A stretch of DNA of 64,000 nucleotides from Gammaproteobacteria bacterium. GTDB lineage: Bacteria > Pseudomonadota > Gammaproteobacteria > Steroidobacterales > Steroidobacteraceae. Below are positions 39,436-48,125 of this stretch, piece by piece. The position numbers and the translations under genes are program-made. The notes beneath the pieces were generated by a model. The model was not told the origin of the DNA, did no database searches, and saw only the letters and a program-made list of their open reading frames with translations. The stretch is taken from contig PLUE01000017.1 of NCBI GenBank assembly GCA_003164785.1, positions 1 through 64,000 of the forward strand, read 5' to 3'. Numbering within the stretch: position 1 is the first letter of the stretch; each line of letters opens with the position of its first letter.

Positions 39436-39451
39436 TGGAACAGCCGTTCCA
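39436..39451. promoter_or_regulatory. Putative IclR-type operator
   Basis: TGGAAC-AGCC-GTTCCA is a perfect six-base inverted repeat and matches the TGGAA...TTCCA form of the E. coli IclR box. It lies between the divergent tauD-like gene and the IclR-family gene. It is the best candidate site for local control and autoregulation. Confidence 0.6.
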
Positions 39452-39551
39452 TTTTCGGAAGATCACCGCGCACCGGCTAAAATCGCGTGCGGGCGGTATT
39501 TTTGTTGGATAATCACCCACATACCCATGGTAAGGAATAACGGGAGCGCAC

Positions 39552-40364
39552 GTGACTGCTACGGCATATGGAAAGACACTGAGCGGGGCAGGCGCCCGCG
39601 TGGTCAAGCTTTTACAGTGTATCGCGGAGGAACCCGGGAGCTTGCTGACTCTGCGGCCTCTCGCCAAACGCCTGCAATTGCCCCCCTCCACGGTTCACCG
39701 GCTGCTCCAAGGATTGATCGGATCCGGGCTGATCGAACGAACGGAGGCCGATGCGTACCGGCCGGGCCGCGAGTTGTATCGAATGGCATCCCGGCTGGTG
39801 CAACGCGTCGACGTGCAGACGATCTGCCGCCCGATCTTGCTTGACCTGTGGAACCGATGCCAGGAAACCTGCTCGATCTGCCTGTACGTGCCTTCCGAAC
39901 TCGATGCCAAGGTGGCCGATGCCATTCCCAGCCCGCACCCGTTGCGCTATGTCCTCGACGTATCCTCCACCGTGGGCCTCGCCTGGGGATCGCTGGGGCA
40001 CGCGATACTGGCGTACCTGCCCGAGGACGAAATCGACCGCATCTTGCGCCGATCGACCCGGGGGCCATTGAGCGGTGCGCCGGCGCCGTCGCGCGCGGAA
40101 TTTCGAACCGAACTGGGACTCATCAGACGACGTCGGTATGCGATCTACGAAAACCGCACGACTCTCAACATCTCAGGCGTGGCGGCGCCTTTTTTTGGTT
40201 CGGGAGGAACGGTGTTGGGGTGCGTGGGCATCACCATGCCCTACTCTCGCTCCAAGGTGCGGGACCGGCAGCTGTGCGCGGCGCTGGTGAAAGCCGCCGC
40301 TAGCGTGAGTGCCGCCCTCGGCGGTGATTTCCCGCCGCGATGCCTGTCGGTGGGAAAATGTTGA
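39552..40364 (+). CDS. IclR family transcriptional regulator
   Basis: This 270-residue regulator has an N-terminal winged helix (LAKRLQLPPSTVHRLLQGLI at residues about 37-56) and a C-terminal IclR effector domain that includes ISGVAAPFFGSGGTVLGCVG. GTG 39552 has GGGAG about six bases upstream. It is divergent from the TauD/MFS/esterase operon, with an IclR-like palindrome between them. It probably represses or activates that operon in response to the imported substrate. Confidence 0.9.
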   Translation: MTATAYGKTLSGAGARVVKLLQCIAEEPGSLLTLRPLAKRLQLPPSTVHRLLQGLIGSGLIERTEADAYRPGRELYRMASRLVQRVDVQTICRPILLDLWNRCQETCSICLYVPSELDAKVADAIPSPHPLRYVLDVSSTVGLAWGSLGHAILAYLPEDEIDRILRRSTRGPLSGAPAPSRAEFRTELGLIRRRRYAIYENRTTLNISGVAAPFFGSGGTVLGCVGITMPYSRSKVRDRQLCAALVKAAASVSAALGGDFPPRCLSVGKC

Positions 40365-40372
40365 GTTCACTT

Positions 40373-40486
40373 TCGTGGATAGGGAAGTTGAACTTGCAAA
40401 GCTAAGCGGGAGAACTCAGCCGAATGTTTCTCGTTCGTTGCAGCTATTGGCAAAGTCCGGGATCGTGCGCCGCTTGATGCATGCTT
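40373..40486 (+). pseudogene. Winged-helix DNA-binding protein remnant
   Basis: Just after iclR a frame without its own start reads EVELAKLSGRTQPNVSRSLQ and then LLAKSGIVRRL. This is the recognition-helix and wing region of a MarR/ArsR-like or HVO_A0114-like regulator. Both ends are missing, and local base composition looks lower in GC than the neighbours. It marks the right edge of the accessory patch, next to obgE. Confidence 0.55.
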
Positions 40487-40513
40487 ACTCCGTCGCCGGC
40501 GGAGCCCTCCGCT

Positions 40514-41602
40514 CTACGCGGTCTCCGCCAACCGCAGTTCCGGCGCCACGTGCGCGACCTCGGTCGGCCGGCCCGCCGTGCGGCTCTCCCGCGGATGCTC
40601 CTCGAGATAGCGCATCACGGCCTGCTTGAGCTTGTCGGTGCCCGCCCCCGTGGCGCCCGAGATCAGAAACACCGGTCCCTTCCAGCGCAACCGCCGCACC
40701 AGATCCTTGGCGCGCTTCTCGGCCTCGGCGGGCTCGAGCAGATCGATCTTGTTGATGACCAGCCAGCGCTCCTTGGTGCCCAGGTCGGCGGCGAATTTCT
40801 TGAGCTCCGCCACGATGGTGCGAGCATCCTTGACCGGATCTGCGCCCGGATCGATGGGCGCCAGGTCGACCAGATGCAACAGCACCCGCGTGCGCTGCAA
40901 ATGCTTGAGAAACCGGATGCCGAGGCCGGCGCCATCCGCCGCACCCTCGATCAATCCCGGAATGTCCGCCATCACGAAACTGCTGCCAGGCCCGACGGAC
41001 ACCACGCCCAGATTCGGAAACAACGTGGTGAATGGGTAATCCGCCACTTTGGGACGCGCGGACGACACCGCGCGGATCAGGGTCGACTTTCCGGCGTTCG
41101 GCAGGCCCAGCAGGCCCACATCGGCAATCAGCTTGAGCTCGAGCATCAGTTCGCGCTTCTCGCCCGGCAGGCCCAGCCCCGACTTGCGCGGCGTGCGGTT
41201 GGTGCTCGATTTGAACCGGGTATTCCCCCAGCCGCCCTTGCCGCCCTTGGCGACGAGGATGGTCTGCCCTTCGACGGCCAGATCGCCCAGCTGTTCGCCG
41301 GTCTCCTGGTCCGAAATCACGGTGCCAACCGGAATCTGCACATAAATGTCATCGCCGCCGTGACCGGTGCAATCATTGCCGCTGCCGCCCTCGCCGTTCT
41401 GACCCTTGTAGGTCCGAGAGATGCGAAAGTCCGCCAGCGTATTCATCCCCTCGACCGCCCGGAGATAGACGCTGCCGCCGTATCCGCCGTCGCCGCCGTC
41501 GGGACCGCCGAAAGGCGCACATTTTTCGCGGCGAAAGCTCACGCAGCCGCGGCCGCCGTTGCCCGCCTCTACTTTCAATTTAGCTTCGTCGACGAATTTC
41601 AT
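40514..41602 (-). CDS. obgE: GTPase Obg/CgtA
   Basis: This 362-residue essential GTPase acts in 50S ribosome assembly and the stringent response. The N-terminal glycine-rich Obg fold ([16 protein letters not shown]) is followed by the G domain: G1 [10 protein letters not shown]3 DIPGLIEG and G4 NKIDLL. ATG 41602 gives the standard MKFVDEAKL start; ATG 41617 would add five residues. It follows rpmA on the same strand, but a strong hairpin with a T-run lies between them, so it may be attenuated or have its own promoter. Confidence 0.97.
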   Translation of the reverse strand: MKFVDEAKLKVEAGNGGRGCVSFRREKCAPFGGPDGGDGGYGGSVYLRAVEGMNTLADFRISRTYKGQNGEGGSGNDCTGHGGDDIYVQIPVGTVISDQETGEQLGDLAVEGQTILVAKGGKGGWGNTRFKSSTNRTPRKSGLGLPGEKRELMLELKLIADVGLLGLPNAGKSTLIRAVSSARPKVADYPFTTLFPNLGVVSVGPGSSFVMADIPGLIEGAADGAGLGIRFLKHLQRTRVLLHLVDLAPIDPGADPVKDARTIVAELKKFAADLGTKERWLVINKIDLLEPAEAEKRAKDLVRRLRWKGPVFLISGATGAGTDKLKQAVMRYLEEHPRESRTAGRPTEVAHVAPELRLAETA

Positions 41603-41622
41603 GTGGATGCCTGCCATGAACA

Positions 41623-41659
41623 AGAAAAAAAGGGGGACAGGTTTTCGCCTGACCCCCTT
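41623..41659 (-). terminator. Terminator-like hairpin between rpmA and obgE
   Basis: On the minus strand AAGGGGGTCAGG and CCTGTCCCCCTT form a 12-base stem with one mismatch around a six-base loop, followed by T-rich sequence. It fits a rho-independent terminator for rplU-rpmA. The GGGGG-ACAGG core also resembles REP-type palindromes of gammaproteobacteria, so a repeat element with terminator activity is possible. Confidence 0.75.
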
Positions 41660-41702
41660 CAGTTTAAGCGATCCGGCGGGCGCTTCGCGCCCGCGGAACC
41701 GT

Positions 41703-41969
41703 TTAGGCCGATACCGCCGAGACGACGTGCACGTAGGTGTGTTGTTTCGGTCCCTTGACCTTGAACTCCACCTTGCCGTGTGCCGTTGCGAACAATGTGT
41801 GATCGGTGCCGATGCCGACGTTCACGCCGGGGCGATACACCGTTCCGCGCTGCCGGATCAAAATGTTGCCCGCGAGCACATCCTCACCGCCATATTTCTT
41901 CACGCCCAATCGCTTGGAATGGGAATCGCGGCCGTTTCGAGTACTGCCGCCAGCTTTTTTGTGTGCCAT
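41703..41969 (-). CDS. rpmA: 50S ribosomal protein L27
   Basis: This 88-residue protein has the N-terminal [16 protein letters not shown] that reaches the peptidyl-transferase centre, then [18 protein letters not shown]. The length is standard. It follows rplU by 22 bases in the usual rplU-rpmA operon. No N-terminal processing extension of the Firmicute type is present. Confidence 0.98.
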   Translation of the reverse strand: MAHKKAGGSTRNGRDSHSKRLGVKKYGGEDVLAGNILIRQRGTVYRPGVNVGIGTDHTLFATAHGKVEFKVKGPKQHTYVHVVSAVSA

Positions 41970-41991
41970 CTAAAAGGTCTCCTGCGAAAAC

Positions 41992-42303
41992 TTAGGCGAC
42001 GATCGACGTGATCTTCACGTCGGTGTACGGCTGCCGATGCGTGCCCTGACGCATGTAGTGCTTGCGCCGGCGGAATTTGACGATGACGACCTGGTCGCCC
42101 TTGCCATGCTTCTCGACGGTAGCCAGCACTTTCGCCGAGCCCACATACGGAGCACCGATCGTCACAGACGCGCCGGCACCGACCAGCAGCACCTGACTGA
42201 ATTCAACATTGGCGCCTTGTTCCGCATCGAGTTTCTCGATACGAACAACGGCACCTTCTTGGACGCGGTACTGTTTACCGCCCGTGGCAATCACGGCATA
42301 CAT
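41992..42303 (-). CDS. rplU: 50S ribosomal protein L21
   Basis: This 103-residue protein binds 23S rRNA in the large subunit. The N-terminus [17 protein letters not shown] and the late [19 protein letters not shown] segment are diagnostic. ATG 42303 gives the exact family length. It is divergent from ispB, as in E. coli, and first in the rplU-rpmA unit. Confidence 0.98.
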   Translation of the reverse strand: MYAVIATGGKQYRVQEGAVVRIEKLDAEQGANVEFSQVLLVGAGASVTIGAPYVGSAKVLATVEKHGKGDQVVIVKFRRRKHYMRQGTHRQPYTDVKITSIVA

Positions 42304-42438
42304 GGTTCTAACTCCAGCTGGGCAGCCTTCAGGGCCGCAAAAGAGCCGAGAAGTGTACGGCCCCGCGGGCTGGAAATCAAACCCGCGCACCCCTCCGGCC
42401 ACCAGGGCGCGCCCCCAGGGCGCTCAATCTTAGGTAAC

Positions 42439-43431
42439 ATGGCGCATTCCATTGGGCCCTTCATGACACTAGAACAGATTCGAGAACTCGTAAACACTGA
42501 TTTTGAGGCCGTCGATCGGGTCATCAAACGGCGTTTACACAGCCAGGTTGCGCTCGTGGACCAAGTCGCTACATATATCATTTATTCCGGCGGGAAGCGC
42601 CTGCGCCCGCTATTGGTTCTGCTGGCGGCCCGGGCCTGCGGTCATGTACGTGACCAGCACGTGGACGCCGCGGCGATCATCGAATTCATCCATACGGCGA
42701 CGTTGCTGCACGACGATGTCGTGGACGGCTCGTCCCTGCGGCGCGGCCGCAAAACAGCCAACGAGGTGTTCGGCAACGCGGCGAGCGTCCTGGTGGGCGA
42801 CTTTTTGTATTCGCGCTCGTTTCAGATGATGGTGACGCTGAATCGCATGTCCATCATGGAAATCATTGCCGACGCCACGAATGCCATCTCTGAAGGCGAG
42901 GTGCTGCAGCTCATGAACGCCCATGACCCGAATACCACCGAAGCGCGCTACATCGACGTCATCCAACGAAAAACCGCGCGCTTGTTCCAGGCGGGCGCGC
43001 AAATAGGCGCCGTCCTGAGCGATGCGCCCCCGCTGATCGAAGAATCGCTGGCGCGCTACGGACGCCACATCGGCACCGCATTCCAATTGGTCGACGACGC
43101 CCTCGATTATCAGGCCGATGAAGCCAGCCTGGGCAAGCACCTGGGCGATGATCTGGCGGAGGGAAAGCCCACGCTGCCGCTCATCTATGCGATGCAGCAT
43201 GGCAACGACACGCAGCGCGACATGATTCGTCACGCCATCGAAGACGGCGGCTTGCGCCACCTGGACGAAATCACGCGCGCCGTTGCAAGCCTGGGGGGGC
43301 TTGCGTACACTGCGCGCCTCGCTCAAAGCGAGGCAGACCAGGCGCTTGCTGCCCTGGAACCCCTTCCTGAAACGATTTTCAAGGAAGGTTTGAGCGAACT
43401 GGCAAGGTTCGCGGTGGCCCGCAAGCACTAG
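42439..43431 (+). CDS. ispB: Octaprenyl (polyprenyl) diphosphate synthase
   Basis: This encodes 330 residues from ATG 42439 (AGGT close upstream); an alternative ATG at 42463 aligns with the E. coli IspB start. It elongates farnesyl diphosphate with IPP to make the ubiquinone side chain. The first aspartate-rich motif is LLHDDVVD and the second QLVDDALDY; GGKRLRPLL and GEVLQLMN are also family-typical. It is divergent from rplU and followed by tRNA-Pro. Confidence 0.96.
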   Translation: MAHSIGPFMTLEQIRELVNTDFEAVDRVIKRRLHSQVALVDQVATYIIYSGGKRLRPLLVLLAARACGHVRDQHVDAAAIIEFIHTATLLHDDVVDGSSLRRGRKTANEVFGNAASVLVGDFLYSRSFQMMVTLNRMSIMEIIADATNAISEGEVLQLMNAHDPNTTEARYIDVIQRKTARLFQAGAQIGAVLSDAPPLIEESLARYGRHIGTAFQLVDDALDYQADEASLGKHLGDDLAEGKPTLPLIYAMQHGNDTQRDMIRHAIEDGGLRHLDEITRAVASLGGLAYTARLAQSEADQALAALEPLPETIFKEGLSELARFAVARKH

Positions 43432-43447
43432 TTCTGCAATCGATTTT

Positions 43448-43524
<77 letters not shown>

Positions 43525-43528
43525 ATTT

Positions 43529-44494
43529 TCACTGCCCGCCCGGCGCGGCGCCTTCCCAATCCGCGGGCCGCTCCAGCGGCTCGCGAAATGCGGTCAACAT
43601 CGCCTTGCCCACCTCTTCTTCGGTCGCAAGGCGTCGCATCGCATCGACCCGCATGATGGCATCCGCATCGACCTGGGCGCCCCGCGCACGGCCGGAGGCC
43701 TCCACCAGGTAATGCTGCTGCAGGGTCTTTTTCTGCAATGCTTTGAATTCCGCGCTGCCTGCAGGCCACCATTTTTGTTGGACGCTGACGCTGAGACTTT
43801 GCGCGATGATCGAGTCCGAGGCGTCGAGCCGCGCCATCAAACTCTCGCATGCCTCACGACGCCCGGATTCCGCAAATTGGTCCGCAGCGCACACGGCAAG
43901 GATGGGTTTGAATGGCGGAATGTCCACGGCCGCCAACACACCGGCGACGTGGCTCAGGCGATCGTCCGCCGCATAGGTCAGCGCGGTCGCCGGTTTGGAT
44001 TTGCGCCCATGAGTAAGCGCATCGAACATGCTCACGTTGAGCGTGTTCCAATAGAGCGTTACGTACTTCGCCGCGCCCATCTCGGCGAGCAGACGCGTCG
44101 TTTCGCTTGCCGGGCCCGCCCGCGACGCACCCAATGCCGGCAGCGACGCCAGGCCGTTGTCCGGATCGGCGGAATGCAGGCGCGCCGCGATGGCCTTCTC
44201 CTCCGCGCAGCGGCTCAACTCGCAATCGCGAAGCAGCAGCCAAAGGAGTTCGGGCCGCCGCGGCGCCAGCGCCACCGCGCGCTCAATCAGAACGGTGGAG
44301 TCCGGCTTCTTGTCGGCATCGCCGGAATCGATCAGATGCGTCAACAGGGAGGCGGTCGCGAGACTGTCGGCGGTTCCCTCGCCGATCAGAAAGGCGACCT
44401 CGCGCGCCTCATCGGTCGCGCGATGCGGCGGCGCCCCGGCGGTCGCCGTGCCGGCACACACCCCCACGGCCAATACCAAGCACAGCGCCTTCAT
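43529..44494 (-). CDS. Exported hypothetical protein, helical
   Basis: This 321-residue protein has a signal peptide (about residues 1-19) followed by helical, alanine-rich sequence with several short pair-helix stretches, which suggests an alpha-solenoid or TPR-like fold. It contains several cysteines (for example RDCELSRCAEEK and VCAADQFAESGRREAC) that could form periplasmic disulfides. I recognise no family. Its start overlaps the stop of the DUF1232 gene (ATGA), so the two are coupled. Its end lies four bases from tRNA-Pro, in convergent orientation. Confidence 0.75.
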   Translation of the reverse strand: MKALCLVLAVGVCAGTATAGAPPHRATDEAREVAFLIGEGTADSLATASLLTHLIDSGDADKKPDSTVLIERAVALAPRRPELLWLLLRDCELSRCAEEKAIAARLHSADPDNGLASLPALGASRAGPASETTRLLAEMGAAKYVTLYWNTLNVSMFDALTHGRKSKPATALTYAADDRLSHVAGVLAAVDIPPFKPILAVCAADQFAESGRREACESLMARLDASDSIIAQSLSVSVQQKWWPAGSAEFKALQKKTLQQHYLVEASGRARGAQVDADAIMRVDAMRRLATEEEVGKAMLTAFREPLERPADWEGAAPGGQ

Positions 44495-44757
44495 GAGGAG
44501 CGCCGCAGCGAGGGCCCTTCGACGCGCACGTCCGGGGGCAGCAACAGAGTGAGCAGATGAAGCAACAGCGGAAGAATGACCAGATCATCCACGACGCCCA
44601 GAAAGGGAATCGCGAAATTGAACGGCTCCAACGCGTAAACCCCGATGACCAAGACGGCCGGCCACAGCCATACCGGCCGGCTCGGATGCCGGAGCGCAAT
44701 CCACAGCACGCGAAGATCCCGCGCGCCCAACCGCCAAAGTCTGAATAACCTGAACAT
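44491..44757 (-). CDS. DUF1232 (YkvA-like) small membrane protein
   Basis: This 88-residue protein has the YkvA/DUF1232 core: a hydrophobic segment, then FAIPFLGVVDDLVILPLLLH. The N-terminal half is basic and aromatic. The family is usually membrane-associated with no settled function. It is coupled to the exported helical protein downstream (4-base overlap). Confidence 0.85.
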   Translation of the reverse strand: MFRLFRLWRLGARDLRVLWIALRHPSRPVWLWPAVLVIGVYALEPFNFAIPFLGVVDDLVILPLLLHLLTLLLPPDVRVEGPSLRRSS

Positions 44758-44851
44758 AACGTCCCCCGCTTTGCCTCTAGATTACACGGCCCTCCGGCGC
44801 GGTAGAAGCGCCCAGCGGATCGGCGATCATCGACGCCGTCCCCGCCGATCG

Positions 44852-45328
44852 TCATGTCAGCGCGGCAAGCCGTTCAGCGATGACCGCGTCGCCGCCGCGC
44901 AGATCGCGCGCCATGACGAAGTCCGCGAAATCGAAGCCGGGCCCCACCGAGCAGCCGACCAACGTATAGGTCCCCAAGGTTCTCGCCGACTGCCAATGCC
45001 CGCCCGGCACCACGTGCACGGGCAAAGCCTCATCCCCGGATGATCCGAGGCGATGACGCTCGACGCTGCATGCATCGGGCGGCGTCACCGACAACTCGAG
45101 CGCGGCACCGTCGTAGAAGTGCCAAACCTCGTCCGACACCACCCGATGCCAGGCGCTCGGGCTCTCCCCCGCCAGGAGATAGATGATCGTCGTCAACGCG
45201 CTGCGCGCGGCGCCATCCGCGTCACGCACGACCGTTTGCGCCGAACGGAACACCTCGCGGTAAAAGCCCCCTTCGGGATGCGGTCGTAGTTTCAATCGTT
45301 CGATAATCAGCCGGGCACGGTCATCCAT
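44852..45328 (-). CDS. Cupin DUF985 family protein
   Basis: This 158-residue protein has the cupin-5 (DUF985) pattern: LRPHPEGGFYREVFRS, then IYLLAGESPSAWHRVVSDEVWHFYDG and VVPGGHWQSA, which supply the likely metal-binding histidines. ATG 45328 matches the family start; longer frames do not. The family is small, soluble and of uncertain function, possibly sugar-related. It is divergent from the M20 peptidase at 45373. Confidence 0.88.
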   Translation of the reverse strand: MDDRARLIIERLKLRPHPEGGFYREVFRSAQTVVRDADGAARSALTTIIYLLAGESPSAWHRVVSDEVWHFYDGAALELSVTPPDACSVERHRLGSSGDEALPVHVVPGGHWQSARTLGTYTLVGCSVGPGFDFADFVMARDLRGGDAVIAERLAALT

Positions 45329-45372
45329 GTGCCGATTATACTTTGGTCGTCCGCGGCGCTTACGAGGTCTAC

Positions 45373-46701
45373 GTGAATAAACTGATCCCACTCCTGCTCG
45401 TCGTCTTCGTTCCCTGGAGCACCGTACTCGCATCGGACCCGTCTTTCGATGTGGCAGCCGCCCGGCAACGCATCGCCGCCTCGCTGGACTCGGCCTATCC
45501 CCACCTCGACGCGCTGTACAAGGACATTCACTCGCACCCTGAAATCGCCTTCCAGGAGACGAGGACCGCCTCGCTGCTGGCGGGCGAGATGAAAAAGCTC
45601 GGCTTCCAGGTCACGGAGCATGTCGGCGGAACCGGCATCGTCGCGATCTACAAGAATGGCCCGGGCCCCACAGTGCTGGTGCGCACCGAACTCGATGCAC
45701 TCCCGATGGAAGAGAAGACCGGGCTTCCCTATGCTAGCCGCGCGCAGCAGACACTCAATGGTCGACTCACCTACGTCGATCACAGCTGCGGTCACGACTC
45801 CCACATGGCCTGGTGGGTCGGGACCGCTCTCACGCTGGTTGCGATGCAGGATCAATGGCATGGAACGCTGATGTTCATCGGTCAGCCCGCCGAGGAGACG
45901 GTGAGCGGCGCCAAGGCGATGCTCGCGGACGGGCTGTTCACTCGGTTTCCCAAGCCCGACTACGGCTTCGCGGCGCATGTGGACGCGAGCCCCGTGGGCA
46001 CGGTCACGATCAAGGATGGCGTGATCAGCTCCGCGTCGGACGCCATCGACATCGTGTTCAACGGTCGCGGCGCGCATGGCTCCATGCCCGACAAGAGCAT
46101 CGATCCGATCGTGATGGGCGCGCACTTCGTCACCGACGTGCAGACCGTCATCAGCCGGCAGAAGGATCCGCAAGTCTTCGGCGTGATCACGGTCGGCAGC
46201 TTTCAATCCGGCACGGTCAACAACATCATTCCGGACTCCGCCGAGCTCATGCTGACGCTGCGCTCCTATTCACCGGAGGTACGCAAACTGCTGATCGACG
46301 GCGTCGACAGGACGGCCCGTGCCACCGCCGAGATGGCGAACGCACCGCCGCCGGACATCAAGTACATGCATGGCACGGCATCGGTCCACAACGATGCCGG
46401 CCTGTCAGCTCGCGCGTCGGCCATTCTGAAGGGCGCGCTCGGCGACCAGGTGACGTTCATCCCCGCCAATCTTCCGGGCGGCACGGCCAGCGAGGACTTC
46501 TCCGAATACGTGGACGCCGGCGTGCCGTCGGTTTTCTTCGGAATCGGCGGTGACGACCCCCGGATGATCGCGGACTTCAAGAACCAGGGCAAACCGCTGC
46601 CGGTCAACCATTCGCCCTACTTCGCCCCCGTGCCTGAACCCACGATCCGAACCGGCGTCACCGTGCTCACCCTCGCCGTGCTGATGGTCGCATCCCGCTG
46701 A
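45373..46701 (+). CDS. Exported M20 family amidohydrolase/peptidase
   Basis: This 442-residue metal hydrolase has a signal peptide (about residues 1-21) and the M20D layout of hippurate and N-acyl-amino-acid hydrolases. Metal-ligand motifs are VDHSCGHDSHM, PAEET and a late GGTASEDFSEY, with the ELDALP active-site segment. The small dimerisation domain begins near the AHGSMPDKS motif. GTG 45373 follows GAGG and starts the signal peptide; a TTG at 45343 would add ten charged residues. Export of an M20D enzyme suggests periplasmic deacylation. Confidence 0.9.
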   Translation: MNKLIPLLLVVFVPWSTVLASDPSFDVAAARQRIAASLDSAYPHLDALYKDIHSHPEIAFQETRTASLLAGEMKKLGFQVTEHVGGTGIVAIYKNGPGPTVLVRTELDALPMEEKTGLPYASRAQQTLNGRLTYVDHSCGHDSHMAWWVGTALTLVAMQDQWHGTLMFIGQPAEETVSGAKAMLADGLFTRFPKPDYGFAAHVDASPVGTVTIKDGVISSASDAIDIVFNGRGAHGSMPDKSIDPIVMGAHFVTDVQTVISRQKDPQVFGVITVGSFQSGTVNNIIPDSAELMLTLRSYSPEVRKLLIDGVDRTARATAEMANAPPPDIKYMHGTASVHNDAGLSARASAILKGALGDQVTFIPANLPGGTASEDFSEYVDAGVPSVFFGIGGDDPRMIADFKNQGKPLPVNHSPYFAPVPEPTIRTGVTVLTLAVLMVASR

Positions 46702-46721
46702 AACTCCCCGGCGAAGATCAA

Positions 46722-48125
46722 ATGCGAATGCATGAATCGGATCGCCTGCTCGCCGTGCAGAAAGCGGCGGTGGCGCAACAGGGCACGCCGTCCTATGGCA
46801 TGCGCCGGGCGGCGCTCGATACGCTGCTCAGCATCGTCAGACAGCAGCGCCGCGCTTTGATCGACGCCGTGTCCGAGGATTTCGGCAATCGCGCCGCGTC
46901 CGAAACCGAACTCGGCGAACTCATGCCGTTGTCGAACGCAATCAAGCATGCCCGCCGCCACCTGCGCCGCTGGATGCGGCCGCAGCGCCGTCTCGCGGAC
47001 CCTGCGTTCTGGCCCGCGCGCGCCTGCATCGTGTATCAACCCCTGGGAGTGGTCGGTATCATCTCCCCTTGGAACTACCCGATACTGCTCTCGCTCGGGC
47101 CGCTCGTCGATGCGATCGCCGCGGGCAATCGCGTCATGTTGAAGCCGTCGGAACTGACGCCGCGCACGTCCGCCCTTCTCAAATCGGTGCTGGCTGGCGC
47201 CTATGCCGAGGAGCAGATCGCGGTGGTGACCGGCGGTGCGGACGTGGCGGCGCATTTCTCCGGACTGCCGTTCGACCACCTGGTGTTTACCGGCTCGACC
47301 CGGGTCGGCCGCGCCGTCATGGCGGCGGCGGCGGCCCACCTGACGCCCGTCACCCTGGAACTGGGCGGCAAATCGCCCGCGATCGTATGCCGCGACTATC
47401 CGTTGGCCAAAGCGGCGCGCAGCATCGCGATCGGCAAGCTGTTCAACGCAGGCCAAACCTGCGTCGCACCCGACTACGCACTGGTTCCCGCCGAGCGGAT
47501 CGATGCGTTCGCCACCGCCTATATGGCCGCCACGCGCGAGTTGTATCCGACCATCGCCGGCAATCCCGACTACAGCTCCATCGTCTCGGAACGACATCAT
47601 CGACGGCTGCGCGACATGGTCGAGGAGGCGCGGGCGGGCGGCGCGCGCATCGAGGAACGCCTCGAGGCCGGTGCCGCGGCCGAACGCAAGCTACCCCCGG
47701 TGCTGATCATCGGTGCGCCCGCGTCGAGCGCCCTCGCGAGCGAGGAGATTTTCGGTCCGATCCTGCCGGTCGTGCCGTATGCCGATCTGCCGGAGGCCCT
47801 GGCCTGGATCATCGACCGACCGAAACCCCTCGCCCTGTATTGCTTTTCGAACGACCGCACCGCCATCGCATCCGTCATAAATGGGACGAGTTCCGGCGGC
47901 GTTACCCTCAACGGAACCCTGTTGCACGTCGCGCAGGCAGACCTTCCCTTCGGCGGTGTCGGCGCCAGCGGCATGGGCGCCTATCATGGGCGTGACGGCT
48001 TCCTACAGCTCTCGCACGCGCGCTCCGTGCTCGGCTTGGGCCGATTCAACATGTCTGAGCGCATCGCCGCCCCGTACGGCAAGCTCACGCGGCTGGCGAC
48101 GCGCCTGTTCCTCGGGCGCAAGTGA
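46722..48125 (+). CDS. Aldehyde dehydrogenase (coniferyl-aldehyde dehydrogenase-like)
   Basis: This encodes 467 residues. The active-site glutamate is in LELGGKSPAIV and the catalytic cysteine in NAGQTCVAPDY; IISPWNYPILLSLGPL and GSTRVGR form the cofactor site. Its length and C-terminal hydrophobic-basic tail fit the class-3-like group that includes coniferyl and fatty aldehyde dehydrogenases. It follows the M20 gene by 20 bases. Its last 123 bases overlap the 3' end of the opposite-strand YihY gene. Confidence 0.92.
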   Translation: MRMHESDRLLAVQKAAVAQQGTPSYGMRRAALDTLLSIVRQQRRALIDAVSEDFGNRAASETELGELMPLSNAIKHARRHLRRWMRPQRRLADPAFWPARACIVYQPLGVVGIISPWNYPILLSLGPLVDAIAAGNRVMLKPSELTPRTSALLKSVLAGAYAEEQIAVVTGGADVAAHFSGLPFDHLVFTGSTRVGRAVMAAAAAHLTPVTLELGGKSPAIVCRDYPLAKAARSIAIGKLFNAGQTCVAPDYALVPAERIDAFATAYMAATRELYPTIAGNPDYSSIVSERHHRRLRDMVEEARAGGARIEERLEAGAAAERKLPPVLIIGAPASSALASEEIFGPILPVVPYADLPEALAWIIDRPKPLALYCFSNDRTAIASVINGTSSGGVTLNGTLLHVAQADLPFGGVGASGMGAYHGRDGFLQLSHARSVLGLGRFNMSERIAAPYGKLTRLATRLFLGRK

